A program made the position numbers and the translations under genes. Shown here one piece after another: positions 36,547-49,290 of a DNA stretch of 64,000 nt. Numbering within the stretch: position 1 is the first letter of the stretch; each line of letters opens with the position of its first letter. This stretch comes from Monilinia fructicola. Lineage: Eukaryota; Ascomycota; Leotiomycetes; Helotiales; Sclerotiniaceae. Location: NCBI GenBank assembly GCA_008692225.1, contig VICG01000001.1, positions 2,388,501 to 2,452,500 on the forward strand. Reading direction: 5' to 3'. The notes below the pieces were generated by a model. The model saw nothing but the letters and a program-made list of their open reading frames with translations, ran no database searches and was not told where the DNA came from.

Positions 36547-39500
36547 TGTGGGTGAGGATTTGAAATGAGAGATATCTTCGTTCCTTATATATTCTTTTCC
36601 TGCCACTGCTCGACCACTCCTCCACGTCTTCAATGAGTAGGAGCAGCTGTAGTATGCTGGTCCAGGCAGGACCTAGCATGGTGTAGCATTGCCTTCGAAG
36701 TTGACCCAAGGAATTTGCCTAGGGCTGCCATAACTTTGTTAAAATTACGTGATGAAGAACTACATCTCATGTTGTCTGCATAGCGTAGTAGAGGAGCAGA
36801 CTTCACTCTTCAAACTTTAATCTGATGTTGTTTAATGTTTTACACTACCAGTCTTGGCTGTCTCTTTCGAGAAGAACTCTATCTGATGTTGCGTGTAAAG
36901 CCATAAGGAAGCTCGTCTTGGCCTTGTCCCAATACGAGACACCAAACTCCAACTTCAGATTAGATACAAAAACACGTGAGTCGATTGAGGCTCGTATTGT
37001 CAAGGCTTTGGCGTAGCTAGGTCCTAGGTACCGGTACAGACTACAGTATAGTGGCGGAGTCAAAACTCAATACTGAAATTATAGGTCGAGTCATTAGTGA
37101 TACGATTTAGCTTGGCGTCATAGTCGATATCCACCTACTGTGAAGTTTGAGTGTTTCTCAACCCTTTTGACCCTTTTAACCTTATTAACCTTAATTTAAG
37201 GCATGACGTTGTGATAAAATCAAAACCTCAAACCAAAGTCAGATAAAGTTATGCCTTGACTGTATTCGACTCGGAGGTTTTCTCGTCTCCGCTGCCGCGG
37301 GTTTCTAGAGGACGCTACAGTAGAGTTGTTTGGACTAAGGATTGTCGGACCTACAGACTACAGTATAGGTCGAGAACCGAGATAGGGTCATTGTGAAGTA
37401 TCCATGGATGTCTTAGCACGTACATTCTGATAAATTATCTCCGAATATCTCAAGAATGCAGCATTGCCGATGTTATACCGGCATATCGAAACAGCACAAG
37501 AAGTTGGTCGAACAGGATGAATCAATAATAGAGCAGCTCGGTGTAGGGATGTGTTCAAGGATCAGTTTGTATACTCGAGTAGGCAGAAAGGAATAATATA
37601 GAATAGATGATGCTCAATAATCAGATCGCACGATGAAACGGATGCCTGGATGCCATTTGGAAATGAAATAACCATCTGCACCTTCAAACATGGGTATATA
37701 GGCGTGTAGGTAGGTGTATGGGTGTATGGGTGTATGGGTGGATGGATGTATGGGTGTATGGGTGTAGAGTAGGCGTGGTGTGTAGGTGCTAGAACCTAGG
37801 TGTAGACCACTGTATAAGCAATCGTCGACCAGTCAACGACCACCAAACCACGTGCCGTCGCCACCCCTGCATATCTCTTCGCAACTCGTACTCGGCATCA
37901 CTTGGCATCGAATTATGTCCACGCTATTCATGGATTAGTAGACTGCAAGGAATCCGTTTTGGGGGTGCGGAATGATGCGCAGTGCTATGCACAGAATGGG
38001 CAGCCAATCAAATCATTTGAATTCCACATACAGAATAAGAAACGTGAGTTTATTTTATGGATTGCACAGTAATGATTGATTGTGCAGCTCCATTTCCCCC
38101 TTTATTATTTTGTACTCTGTAAGCTTATACTTTAGTAGACAAAGCTCATTTTACGTTTCCAGCTCTACAAATGAAGTTATTATCAAAGATTTAATACTAC
38201 AATGGGAAATTTATATCCTGTTTTAAAAACATGAATCTTTATACTGAATTAATAACTATATAAGATCTTATGATATCCACGATTAGATAATCTCGAAATA
38301 TAGGACTTTGATTGAAATGTTAGTGGTGTTTTCGGCAAATTTCGATGGTTTGTCAGCATTTTGTCAGCATCTTCAATAAAATCTCTATTATTATTTTGAT
38401 CTTACAATTGAGATTATATAGATGATTATATAAGACGTTCTTCCTTGATATAACAATTGTAAGTAATAAAAATGCATTATGCTATATTATATTATGTTAT
38501 ATGATATTATACTGTATTAGACTGTATTATACTATTTTACACTATACTATATATGTTCATCTGAATCGATTACAGTAACAAGATAGACGATGATTCATAA
38601 TGCTGTGAGCTTCTAATGATAAGTATGCATGGACCATTTCCCATGCCATTACCGCGTTTAGGAATATGTGCCGCAATCTTATTCCAATCGTTGCCGGGAA
38701 GCCCATGAGTCGTAGGTCTATGTATAAAGCGATGTTGCGGTAAGACGGGTAGCTTGAGTGATACAGTATGACTGTACAGTATGACTCTCGAATTTGAGTC
38801 TGGTCAAGGCTGAACGACCTTAATTTAAACTTCTGCTCTACAACATTAAACTTGAGGCTATACCGCATCCGTGGCATCAGCATTAAAGTATCAAAGAATC
38901 CACGCACAGACTTCTGCCGCATTCTGCATTCCTGTCCCTACGAGGCGAGGAAGCCTCGCAAGACGACATGGATGTGCATGAAACCAAGAAGCCAAGTTTC
39001 CTTATTGTCGTTTGGAGACACATGCGGATTTTACATCGCAAACCACGTTTCTGCGGATTCTGCCCTCTTTCTCCGATCGAAATTTGAAGTAATCAATTCT
39101 CATATGCCCTACACTGGCAAGTCGGCCAAGTGCCGGTAGATTCTCAAAGTCCGAAGTCTAGACTTGAGAAGCTGGAGTCTGGGGTCCGGGTCTAGGGTCT
39201 CGTGATGGCATTGTGGTGCACACTCCCAGAGACAACACACTCATTGTAATAAGCCATGACCTCTATCCCTATTCTTGGTCTGATTGCCTATCTGTCATGA
39301 TCACCTCCAAGCCGCGATGCTTGGGGAGCTTACTCGGCGCAACCACAAAACTGGGTTGAACCACCTGATGTTTTATATCACCTTCAAGTTGTTTTACACT
39401 CTTTCCCACAGTCCCCTCTCTTTGTCTCTACGATTACTTTTTTTTACATTAAGGTTCAACTCATTCACCTTGAGAGGTATATCTTGGTCAGATACAAACG

Positions 39501-41279
39501 GGCTGAGGGCCAGGCGCTTTTTGTCTTGGGTTGGTCATTAGCTTTTTCAGACCATCAGGTTGTATGGCTAGAGCCTCAAAGGTAATAGTCATAAGGTCTA
39601 CAACTCATCGCCATGCCCCCCACTCGATGCAAAGCGAGTCTCCTAGCCATCTTTTGATCAATAGCTGTTGAATGCCCCAATATGTTGCTTACTCTCCCTC
39701 GATAAAATCAGGTGGAAAATTAATGGAAGGGACTCAACATCGACTGCATAGTAGTGGGCGGTCCACTTTTACCCCAAGACACTCTCCTGCTGCTGCTGAC
39801 AAATATGTTTCGTGCTACAATTCGTTGGTATTACGGCAGATGGATAAGTATAAGGATGTGGAGAAAAGTGACCTCCGTCTGATGCATTATTATCTACAGT
39901 ATGTACTGTACAGCTTGACATCCCCACTCTGGACTTAAATCCTACTGTGTTCTCCATCCTCGTGATCCACAAAGTGGGAATGAAAGATAATCGCTGGAGT
40001 CCTAGCGTCATCAACAGGTATGAAGATACTTCCGTGTTGAACCTCGGCTTCGAGATGAAATAAATGGGTTGATCTCTATAAATGATAACCAGTCAAGCTT
40101 TTATCATTTCCCTCAACAAACGGAGGGTTTTGTTAGTGCCATGTGCCTGAAGATACTACATCAGGAAACTTCGTATATACGATAAATAGAAGTGAAAGAG
40201 TTTCTGGGCCTTAGGTCTCTAACCAAAGATGAATTTTGCTGGGAACGTCTCAAAGTTTATTGCACGTGACATTGATATAATTTTATGACTGCCAAAGTTC
40301 TAATCCATACTGTCGCATTGCGCTTAGGTCTACTCAGCCAGCAATCTAACTCGACATCTATCTTCGTAAAGTGCGAGTATTGTGCACCCCTGGGAAACTA
40401 CTGGCTCTCATGTTCCAGGCTGTGACCCTTTTGAGGCGGATGCCATCGCCTGAATCCTCACTCATACATACAGAACTGGATCCTGCCCAACTTTGGAGAC
40501 CACTCTCTTTACTTCTGTTTATTTGACCCCAATTGACAGTTGAGTAGCACATCTTACCATGGTACAGTTGTTTAGAAATCCACCAGCCAAACAGGAGCAC
40601 AATAAGTGATAAGACAACTCTTTTTCGTTACCTAAGCTCCCACTTTCCACATTGATTATCCCTCAAGTCTTGTAGTCCCACAAGAGTTAAAGTTCGTGAA
40701 TCATAATCCAACAATCTCGCCACGAACACGAACAAAGACCGGGCAACTGTTGACACATTCAGAAGAGATGTGCGGGCAGTTGAAGACCTGTATTACACAG
40801 CTTTCTGTAACATCAAGGAACTGGGAAGACTCGAAGAGCTGCCAGGTCCGCAGGCCGTGTGGCCAGGAAAGCCAGTGGTATCCATGTCCACGGAGAATCG
40901 TCCGTTGATTAACTTTCACGGACGCTTTTTCGGCCATTCAAGTTGCTCGGAGCTACCACGCACTTGGAGTCTCGAGCAACAAGAGCAACCATCCTGGCGA
41001 GCGTAATAGCATCACAGTTTCGGGCGGTGGAGGCCCCGATGGCTTGTCTCGGCCTGTCCAGAGCCAGGTTGATACGAAGGTTAAAGAGGTGGAACGAGGA
41101 AGACCAGCTTTTCGTTGTCTACCCTGCTGACACAAGTCTGGCGCTGCATGCCATCGACTGACCAAACAACTTCATCTTCAACCTATGTCTTGTTTCCACT
41201 TCCAAGTCGGCCTGGGAATTTCCTTCCGATCAATGGCATGCAAGACATCAGAAAACACGTCGTCTCAAAGTCGGCGGGC

Positions 41280-41357
41280 AAAAATGGACCGATTTCGAAT
41301 CTGCACCGTTGATTGTGCTACAGCACAGTATCTCCAGTGGAGAACCGGTCCATTTTT
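41280..41357. repeat. 12-bp perfect inverted repeat
   Basis: AAAAATGGACCG at 41280-41291 pairs with CGGTCCATTTTT at 41346-41357 across a 54-base loop. It could be a hairpin or the ends of a tiny element. No gene is evident. Confidence 0.7.
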
Positions 41358-42539
41358 CGGACAGCATTTGCATTTAGAGTTGAGGGGCAGAAGCTTAGAG
41401 GTGAATTACCGCTTGGTTCTAATTTATCATCAGCCCTTGGCATGTCTTTGCATGATGTTGCAAATTGATCGACTCCCCAGAGTCTTAGCAAGATAACATG
41501 GGTACCTTTTATGGATATGAAGATATCAATAGTGTGCTGGAGTATTGGCAAGACCGTTTCTGACTTTCTCGGTAGAGACCCACCAATAGTGTTAAAGGGT
41601 AGATGATGTTCAGACTATCGAGCATGGCATGAAGTGAAGATAACCATGAAGTAGGCCCAACGGCTAGCGGAAAAGGCGACTTTGTTGACAGTAAGTTTTG
41701 GAAATGTCTTAACAAGCAGAGGAAGATGTTTCCAAGCGGACGGCTGAGCGGCACTCGATCTATTATGGTCTAGTCCTTAGGCTCTTCACCAAATGAAAAC
41801 AGAACTTGGCTTCTTAGTGATGTTTATAATTACCCTTGCCTCTGTAACTCTTCCCAATTGAGCCTAAACTTTAACCTTATGTATACTGTACTAACCAACA
41901 TTATTGCATACGAGAAAGTGGCTTTTGAATGCTTATCTCTTACTACCATTCTCCTCTAAACAAACGTTGATTTTTGTGCGGGTTAGATAGGTCATTATTT
42001 AACGTTTGTTCAAGGGAGGGGAGAGTAGAGCAAAGATGGATCATAATTTCTCTCCGGGTCAGTCGCTTGATAGATCGGCGGCGGATAAAGAACTTAACCC
42101 TCGAAACTGTGTAAAAGCTCCGGGGTTTTTTGGCGGGAGCTCTTTTTTGTTGGGGTTTCCGCGTCATCTAATTTGTGTTTGCTTCATTTTACTTCGAATT
42201 ACATTTCAAGTGTTCTCAGTTTAAGTTGGAAAAGCCTATCTTCTCATTTTGAGTTCTGCTGTATCTTTTTAGGTTACCAGAATCGGCCCAAGAAGTGTCA
42301 ATTCAGTTTCGGTATTTCTGTTCGTATTGATAGACTTGATAAATACGGCGGTAGCAACGTAATGGTAAAAAGAAGTGTCTTCGCTTAAATACCATCGGCA
42401 GACAATTTAAGATCAAACTTCCGATATAAGGCCGCTTTCATCAAAGTATCCATGAAATAGATTCGTAATTCATTAGTCATAATCATGCAGCAAAACTGCC
42501 AAGCAACATACTGTATCGTAAAGCCAAGAAGAATTTCCC

Positions 42540-44225
42540 CTATGGCTTCCACTTAAATCCTGGATGTCTCCAATCCAGATCTTGAATCTGTCTCTGACTC
42601 AGACCATCCAATTCGGCATCCACATCTCTCCTATCTCTCTTCTTGTTATCCATCTTCATCCACAATAGCAAGCCAATCGACAACAACAAAGTTGCCGTAC
42701 TAGTAGCCAAATTGAGCCCATTCCCAATATGATAATTGGGTGCATCGTTAGGTAAGAACGACCAAGTAGAGATGAGACCGCCAACATTACCCATCATGAC
42801 AGTGGTGCCAATAGCGCTGGAACGCGCGGTATCAGACACGACGTTTGCCGCAACTTGAGCGTTGCATAGAGCCCCGAATGAGAAGGCTCCACTGGCTATG
42901 AGAAATGTGGCACCATAGCGGGTTTGCGCTTCGGTGCTGGCTAGGAACATGATATAGCCGCACATCATTAGGGGAGCACTCATGATAAAAAATATATTGC
43001 GGCGGTCAAACCGCCAGCTGAGGAAAGGGAAAAGAAGTGTGAAAAATGCACCGACGATGTAAGGCGGAACAGTATGGAGCTGCTGGGAGACAACGGTGGC
43101 TTTGGGGTAGATGGTTTTGACAATGGTAGGAGCGAAGAAAGCGAGTCCTTGGACGGTGATATTGTCTAAGAGAAATATCAAGGATGTTGCGATTGTTACA
43201 GGACTGAAGATACCGCGGAGGATTTTCTTGCTGTCAAACGCATCTAGAACTTCAGTGGCTCCAACTCGTTCGGATTTTACACGGGCGATGGCAAGATCTT
43301 TTTCTTCTTGTGTGAGCCATTTCGCAGTTGCAGGGCGATCGGTCAAGGTGAGAAAGGCGATGACCGAGAGGCAACAGGTAATGATACCTTCAATGGCAAA
43401 GATCATCCGCCACGTGCGAAGTGTACCAAAGCTCGAAAGTTTCAGAATTCCTGAAGCGAGCAAACCTCCAAATGCACCAGCCAGTGGAGCCATAACAATA
43501 TATAGCGAGAGGCGAAATGCCAATTCAGACCGACGATACCAACGGGAAAGATAGTATGCGATACCAGGCATCATACCCGCCTCAAATACGCCTAATAGGA
43601 AACGGACGATCGAGATGGTCGGGACGTTATGCACAAACGCGGTAGCAATTGAGCAAATTCCAAAGGCTAACGAAGTTGCAGGAATAAACCAGCCAGGACC
43701 TATCCATTTACAAGCCATATTTGCGGGGATTTCGAAGACGATGTACGAGATGTAGAAGATAGATAGAACTTTATTGTAATCATATCCCGCCATCTTGAGG
43801 TCCTTCTCGAGTCCTGCAAGTTTGGCATTGCCTAGAACATTGAATATTAGTATCGTCTGACGTGAAAGAGAAAGGGTTTTAGTATGGAACTTGCCAATAT
43901 TTGCTCGATCGATGAAACAGAAGAGGTACAACAATGCCACAGTCGGAACAATCATTAAATCAATCTTCAATCTCAACTTTCTTTCCGCAATAGGGTCAAA
44001 TGTAACAAGTGATTGACCTCGCCTGGAATTCAATGAGCAATTGGTCAATACGGGAATGGTCCAAACTACTGACCTATCAGTCGCTTCTTGACCTCTTTCT
44101 GCAATAGCATGGGCACTCTTATTGAGGTGCTCCACATTTTCTTCCTGATAAACATGGGGCTTCTCCTCTCGAGACTCAATACCAATCCTTCTCTCCTCTA
44201 CGTTAACGTTTTCGGGCCCCATCAT
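42540..44225 (-). CDS. MFS transporter, anion:cation symporter (allantoate/nicotinate permease-like)
   Basis: Three exons: 44074..44225, 43895..44022 and 42540..43831, giving 523 residues. The cytosolic N-terminus leads into RLKIDLMIVPTVALLYLFCF with the family signature IDRANIGNAKLAGLEKDL at the end of helix 1. The helix 2-3 loop, the RFLLGVFEAGMMPGIAYYLS helix 4 motif and about twelve hydrophobic segments follow. Family knowledge: ACS/Dal5-Tna1 transporters import small organic anions such as allantoate, nicotinate or pantothenate, and some sit in secondary-metabolite clusters. Intron 1 has a GTCAGT donor. Intron 2 (43832..43894) starts GCAAGT and ends CTAG: a GC-AG intron is needed to produce the conserved IGNAKL. 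The frame is intact. Substrate is unknown. The next gene on the same strand is a membrane acyltransferase about 2.2 kb upstream. Confidence 0.9.
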   Translation of the reverse strand: MMGPENVNVEERRIGIESREEKPHVYQEENVEHLNKSAHAIAERGQEATDRSVVWTIPVLTNCSLNSRRGQSLVTFDPIAERKLRLKIDLMIVPTVALLYLFCFIDRANIGKFHTKTLSLSRQTILIFNVLGNAKLAGLEKDLKMAGYDYNKVLSIFYISYIVFEIPANMACKWIGPGWFIPATSLAFGICSIATAFVHNVPTISIVRFLLGVFEAGMMPGIAYYLSRWYRRSELAFRLSLYIVMAPLAGAFGGLLASGILKLSSFGTLRTWRMIFAIEGIITCCLSVIAFLTLTDRPATAKWLTQEEKDLAIARVKSERVGATEVLDAFDSKKILRGIFSPVTIATSLIFLLDNITVQGLAFFAPTIVKTIYPKATVVSQQLHTVPPYIVGAFFTLLFPFLSWRFDRRNIFFIMSAPLMMCGYIMFLASTEAQTRYGATFLIASGAFSFGALCNAQVAANVVSDTARSSAIGTTVMMGNVGGLISTWSFLPNDAPNYHIGNGLNLATSTATLLLSIGLLLWMKMDNKKRDRRDVDAELDGLSQRQIQDLDWRHPGFKWKP

Positions 44226-44722
44226 GTGAAATGAGGTGGGGTTTTTCTCGAAGAAATCTCAGTGTGGAATAATGAATGAAGTACTATTCCACAATATCGA
44301 CGAGGATGTTGGATAATTTATACCACTAGATATGGGGATCTCCACTTTCCAATGGAGTCTAACAATCTGGGGAAGCGAATATGCGGGGTTGGAACTAGCA
44401 ACATATGCGCTCATGTCGGGTAGAGGTTTTGATTCATAGGCCCTCGAAGGAATAGATATGGAAAAGGTTGGTTTGTTCCAAGACCACGATTCTGTGGCTA
44501 TGTGCACACTTGCCCTATCAATTTCCAACGATTCGTGCCAAGCATAACAATCCACCTTCAGTCCACTTCACATGTTCCTACCCCACAAACTAAACATATT
44601 TGGCTCGGTGGGGTCCTTTGCTTTGCTTTGACGGAGCCAGTGGACGTGAAGTGTTTGTTATTCAGCATCAAGACTCGTGGGCGTGATCAGCCATTATCTT
44701 GGCTAGTATTGACATTTGATAC

Positions 44723-44832
44723 GAAAACGAGATGCCATCTTAGGAACGGGACGTCAAAGTAGGAACGATATGTCAAGGTAGGAACGAGATGTCAAGGTAG
44801 GAACGAGATGTCAAAACAGGCACGAGATGTCG
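44723..44832. repeat. 19-20 bp tandem repeat (AGGAACGAGATGTC core)
   Basis: Four to five copies of a unit with the core AGGAACGAGATGTCAAGGT. The central copies are nearly identical and the outer ones diverged. They lie in the gap upstream of the MFS gene, 500 bp from its start codon. Confidence 0.85.
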
Positions 44833-45424
44833 ACTTGACACGAAACTCAAACTGTCTACCTAGGATGAAGTACTGGTAGCAAAATAATGTTTGAAGAGAA
44901 CTCCCTATCGAGTACCTCCTGTACTCCGTAGGTAAGAAGCCTGCCAAAGTATGAGAAATTGACGTTGATCATTGCCAGACATTTAGGGGGGCAATAACTT
45001 ACAAGGCAACGAGATGCTGTGCGAAATCCCAAAAGCAATGATGACTATTGCCTGGTGACCATTGCCAAGGACGGACACGTGCATACACTGCGTGGATTAG
45101 AAAAAGCATCCTGCGTGGTAGAGAATGCGGGGATGAAAGACTTGGCCTTTTTTTCTTGGGGAGGGAGGTGATAACTACTAGGTATTCCACCGCCGACATC
45201 GCTCTTTCATCCGGAGTTTCCACGGTTCACAGTTTGCAATCAATCACCCTGGAAACCTTAATTGAATTAAGAGTAACCTAGAACACCCGATAGTACAGTA
45301 CAGACTGTACAGTCCAGTACAATCCAGGACAGTACTGTAGATACTTCTACTCATCGGCAGATTTTGTAGCGAATCGCAATTGTTTGTTTACTACTTTCCG
45401 GTTAAATTCGAGTATTAAAGGCTT

Positions 45425-45505
45425 AGGTAGGGTATAAGTCGTATGGGGGAGGGTATAGTCGTATGAGGAGGGTATAGTCGTATGAGGGAGGATATGGTCG
45501 TATCT
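45425..45505. repeat. 21-22 bp tandem repeat (GGGTATAGTCGTATG core)
   Basis: Four copies of a unit with the core GAGGGTATAGTCGTATGAG, with single-base differences between copies. No gene overlaps. Confidence 0.85.
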
Positions 45506-46392
45506 CCGTAAATAAATACGGTAGTTGTCCCTGGCATCTAGTAGTTAGTTATCAAAGAACTAGACCTACCTGCTAGGATCTAATGACTAACTATGTCAGG
45601 GCATGCATGATAAAGCAGGCTGCTTATTACCGTACAGTAGACGAGATTTATCTTCCCCGCTGAGTAAAGGTTATTTGCTGGATCTGTTTCACAAAGGAAC
45701 GATTGGAGTGGCTGAATATCTTGTCAATACCTTGTTTTATTCAATCCAGGATATCCATGATCTGTGAGCCCAATAATGCTAAATTTTGTTCATTAGATTT
45801 ATATGGGACCGACCCAGTATTTGTTCAACCTCCACTGTATTGATGGAGGACAATGTTCAGATGAGAATAAGCTGGTGGGCCTCGGAGAGAGATGCTTAAG
45901 GTTGTTCCATTGTTATTTTTCAATGGATGTGGAGATTTGATATATGAAATTGGTTATGTGGTAACTTGCCAGGAAGGGACGATAGAGTAAGATAGAGATC
46001 GTCGATGTTTGGAATAGCACTACCATGATTCGAAAATTAGGGGTTGTAAATTCTTGGGTGGCATGTTGCGGTTTCTATTGGACTTGTCAGGGGTAAATAG
46101 TCTGGCCTATACTCCACATAAGAAAACTCCCAATAGTTCAGACATCGTAGATCGAAAACTTGATCTCGATGATGCGGATTTTTAGATTCAGTAGACAAAA
46201 ATCTCTACTCATCAGGCTGCAGCAGGTCTGTTGAACACCCAGTATGCACTCCCTCCATATCTTTGGCGTGTCTCGATATGAACTTCCATACACCAGAACT
46301 GTTTATGTCCAGATTCTTAGACTCCAGGCTACAACGATATGCCATGTCAATTTGCGTTCATAAATCATCCGCAACAAAACTCGAAATTCCGT

Positions 46393-48045
46393 TCAAATAG
46401 CAACGCCACTCTCCCACCAATGCCCTCCCGTATACCACCCAACTCCTACATGTTCCCAACACCACCAGCCATGATCTCTACCAGCAAAGCCTAGTCCTCT
46501 AAGGATAGATATCGGAATAGGTTCATAAAGCCAAATCCCCCCACGGGCAAAATCATCCGCTAGCCACCAACCAGTCAATAGACCCCAAGACAACGCATAC
46601 ACAACATTCATTATTTGTCGTATTGTTTTTGGAATGTGCTTGATTGTTTGATGGAAGAGAGTGCAGAATCCTGTTTGTAGAAATATTCCAACAGCCTGCA
46701 GCATGAAGAACGTGGGGGGGTTGGAAGGTTTTGTAGAGGGAATTTGAGATATACTGCCACCAGCATGTAGAATCCCAGATATTCCAAAAGCAAAAACAGA
46801 GGCGACTAGTTTAGTATTTGAAGATTTGGGGCTTAGATATCCATTTGCGATGAGGTAATTCGTTGGAGCAGAAAATACAAGGCGGAAGATTTGGTGCCAG
46901 GCACCTCCCCAAAGGCCCGCTAGCCCCTTATTCGCAATGACTGAGAATGAACCCCATGTAGTGGGGTAGTACCATGCTTCACCTCTAAGTCCCATGAATG
47001 AGAATGGACCAAGAAGTAAACACCCTACGAGAGGAGCAAGAAGGAAGACCATGTCCAGGGAGATAAGTACTCCAGCCATTGATAAAAGCTCGCGATATAT
47101 ACAACGAAACAGCGGAGACATTGCTGCGACGTAAGGGGGCATAATATACTCGTTGGGACCAAGCCAGAAATACGGATCATGCATCATAGCAGTTTTGACC
47201 ACGTCAAGTAAGAAATATCCTACGATGAAACGAGGGACTTGAGCTCGAAAGACCTCACGTCTCGTAGTGAAGCGTCTGATGCCAGTTGAAGATGTGTCTT
47301 TCGCCGATGCTTCGTCTAGCGGTCCTGGTAATCTGGAAGCGACGAAAGATGGGGGCTTTGGTAAAGTAGGAATTGCCCAGTTCCAACCAGGTCCACGAAA
47401 ATTGATGACCAAGTCGGAGATCCAGTCTATTCGCTCCCATATGTTTTCTGGGTATGATTGCCAATAGTACTCAGTCTCTCCCATTGTCCCATTTGCGATT
47501 GCTTGTGGTTTAACATCGTTTCCATTTGGAGCTATTAGACCTCCAGAACTTCCGTTCATCTTTTTGTCCAGGATTGCGCGTTGTCTTAAATTCCATTCGG
47601 TACTCTTCACACGTGCAGCCTTCCCCTCGTTTTCTTGTAAGGCAGTTTTGTCTTTCCGAATCTTCTTCCGCTCAACCCTCCTAGCATCAAACTGTGGCCG
47701 CATAAACACCAGCCAGGTCAAACTCGTAGCAATACCGTATACACTCATTAAACCTGCCACGAAGCTAATGGCCATATTGGCGCTGCTCGTATGCCATAGA
47801 GTTTTGAGCTGAAACCATGTTATAGCAGCCAGGACCAGCCACCTAGCCTTGTATAATATTGGCCGATTCGTGTGCCGCACACATAGAAACATTCCCAATA
47901 ATATAACGCCATAGAGATGATATGGCAGAACCATAGGTCGTAGTGTTCCTTCCGATACGCGGTTTTCGAAGATTCGTCGATAGGTGGCTACGACATCTCG
48001 TGGACTTGGAGGATCGGCCGGTGTTGCGGAGAAGAAGCTTGCCAT
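46393..48045 (-). CDS. Membrane O-acyltransferase, wax synthase/Tri7-like
   Basis: A single exon of 550 residues starting MASFFSATPADPPSPRDVV. Several hydrophobic segments surround a polar loop. The C-terminal half carries the wax-synthase domain: the FWGxxWHQ-type motif appears as LWGGAWHQIFR, preceded by AWYYPTTWGSFS. A later histidine sits in ISGILHAGG, the likely catalytic region. Family knowledge: these integral-membrane enzymes move acyl groups from acyl-CoA to hydroxyls. Fungal members include Tri7 and AusQ-type acetyltransferases of secondary-metabolite clusters, as well as housekeeping proteins of unknown role. The substrate here is unknown. The gene lies 1.2 kb from the repeat precursor and could be part of that cluster; this is inference from position only. 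The frame is intact and there is no intron. Confidence 0.85.
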   Translation of the reverse strand: MASFFSATPADPPSPRDVVATYRRIFENRVSEGTLRPMVLPYHLYGVILLGMFLCVRHTNRPILYKARWLVLAAITWFQLKTLWHTSSANMAISFVAGLMSVYGIATSLTWLVFMRPQFDARRVERKKIRKDKTALQENEGKAARVKSTEWNLRQRAILDKKMNGSSGGLIAPNGNDVKPQAIANGTMGETEYYWQSYPENIWERIDWISDLVINFRGPGWNWAIPTLPKPPSFVASRLPGPLDEASAKDTSSTGIRRFTTRREVFRAQVPRFIVGYFLLDVVKTAMMHDPYFWLGPNEYIMPPYVAAMSPLFRCIYRELLSMAGVLISLDMVFLLAPLVGCLLLGPFSFMGLRGEAWYYPTTWGSFSVIANKGLAGLWGGAWHQIFRLVFSAPTNYLIANGYLSPKSSNTKLVASVFAFGISGILHAGGSISQIPSTKPSNPPTFFMLQAVGIFLQTGFCTLFHQTIKHIPKTIRQIMNVVYALSWGLLTGWWLADDFARGGIWLYEPIPISILRGLGFAGRDHGWWCWEHVGVGWYTGGHWWESGVAI

Positions 48046-49290
48046 TTCCTATTGCCTTGCGACAGCATATGGGTTGAGAAATAGATGAGAAAATCGAAGA
48101 GAAAATGAGAGAAGAGGAGCAGACACAAAACTTATGACTGCCCTTTACATTACAATACCTTGTTCAAGATGGCAAATATTGACAAACGCACCACAGCTGA
48201 TGGGTAACGCAATTGACGATGTTTTGTGAGTCGTGACACAACACACTTCTCCCATATTAAATGATCGTATGGTAACTCTTGTACCCAATCTTTTACTTCT
48301 CTAATTGAGAATTCCAGAGCGAAGGATTGATGAATGTTGCATATTTGAACTTCCATACATTCCCCCTCGCCCGATGTTGATGAGGTCACCATTAAAAAAC
48401 ATAAGGTTAGTTCTAATCAAGATCGAGTGAAAATTGTGGAACTAATAGAACTAAAACCTAAACCTAAACCTTACCTCAGGTATCTAGAGTCAAAATTGAA
48501 TGTGAACCTCAAATATTGGTAGATGGATACTCGAGTATAAATATATCGTAGAATACCAGGAATACTGTGTATTTATTGATTTAATATATACAGGTGTTTT
48601 GTTGCTAGAATGACGTTTTTTGATAAGGACGGTTAGACGAACACATTCTCAACCCTGTCATCCATCTAAAGTGGTGTAGAGCTAGAGCTAGAACTAGAAC
48701 TAGAACTAGGCTAATTCCTGAAGATAGAAATGGAACCTCTCTTCTCACTCAAACACAACCTCAACTCAATAACTTACCAGTTACCATTAGTTCTCTTCTC
48801 TCCAGATCCATTCTATTAGATTCGACCAAACTATCAGTAAAGCGAGTCCTTCTTTCTCTTACCCTGAATGGAACCAGCTTTCATGGCAAATACTTATCGT
48901 ACTGTCCGTCCTAGCGACCGTCCTTGGAAGCTTCTGATATGGCCACACTCGACTACTTTGATTTTCAGTATCTTCCAAACATCTATCAATTCATGCTTCA
49001 CGTAGATTCAATATAGTGATAAGCAATTGCGGTAAAGACTGTGTATGTATTTTCTTTCGATCGAATATGAAATCTGCATAGTAAAAATGGGCAAGGAGTG
49101 AGCGATATGAAAACACACAAACCATCTGAACTCATAAGCCACAGCCTCGTTCTCGGTACAAGAAGCTCCCGGTCTTCCGCATCATCATCATCATCATCAT
49201 CCTAAAGGATCAACCCATCCACATTCATGGCAAAATAGTACCAACCGAGGCAACCCTAGCATCACGGCAGATAGGGCGAGGTATTATGGC
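48046..49290. other. Intergenic, no gene recognised
   Basis: Contains a CTAAACCTAAACC-type run (48455-48475), an AGAGCTAGAACTAGAACTAG run (about 48680-48710) and an ATC microsatellite (49185-49202) near the 3' end of the precursor gene. Otherwise no coding signal. Confidence 0.55.

Larger units (their letters stand above)
36449..42539. other. Long intergenic region, no gene recognised
   Basis: About 6 kb without a supportable gene. It starts with the Nep1-like promoter and a 15-bp tandem repeat. A GGTGTATG repeat lies near 37700-37770 and a very AT-rich block at 38130-38560. A relatively GC-rich block (40350-41750) has overlapping open frames of up to 103 codons on both strands but no recognisable domain. 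It could be a decayed gene or element. A 12-bp inverted repeat lies at 41280-41357. Confidence 0.45.
44226..46392. other. Intergenic with two short tandem-repeat blocks
   Basis: No gene was seen. There is a 19-20 bp repeat at 44723-44832 and a 21-22 bp repeat at 45425-45505. A cluster of GTAC-rich palindromic words (45293-45340) mixes ACAGTAC and GTACTGT and could form a hairpin. Confidence 0.55.

Noticed and set aside
48455..48475. CTAAACCTAAACC run as an internal telomere
   Set aside because: Only two to three units, not the TTAGGG-type repeat of these fungi, and surrounded by ordinary sequence.
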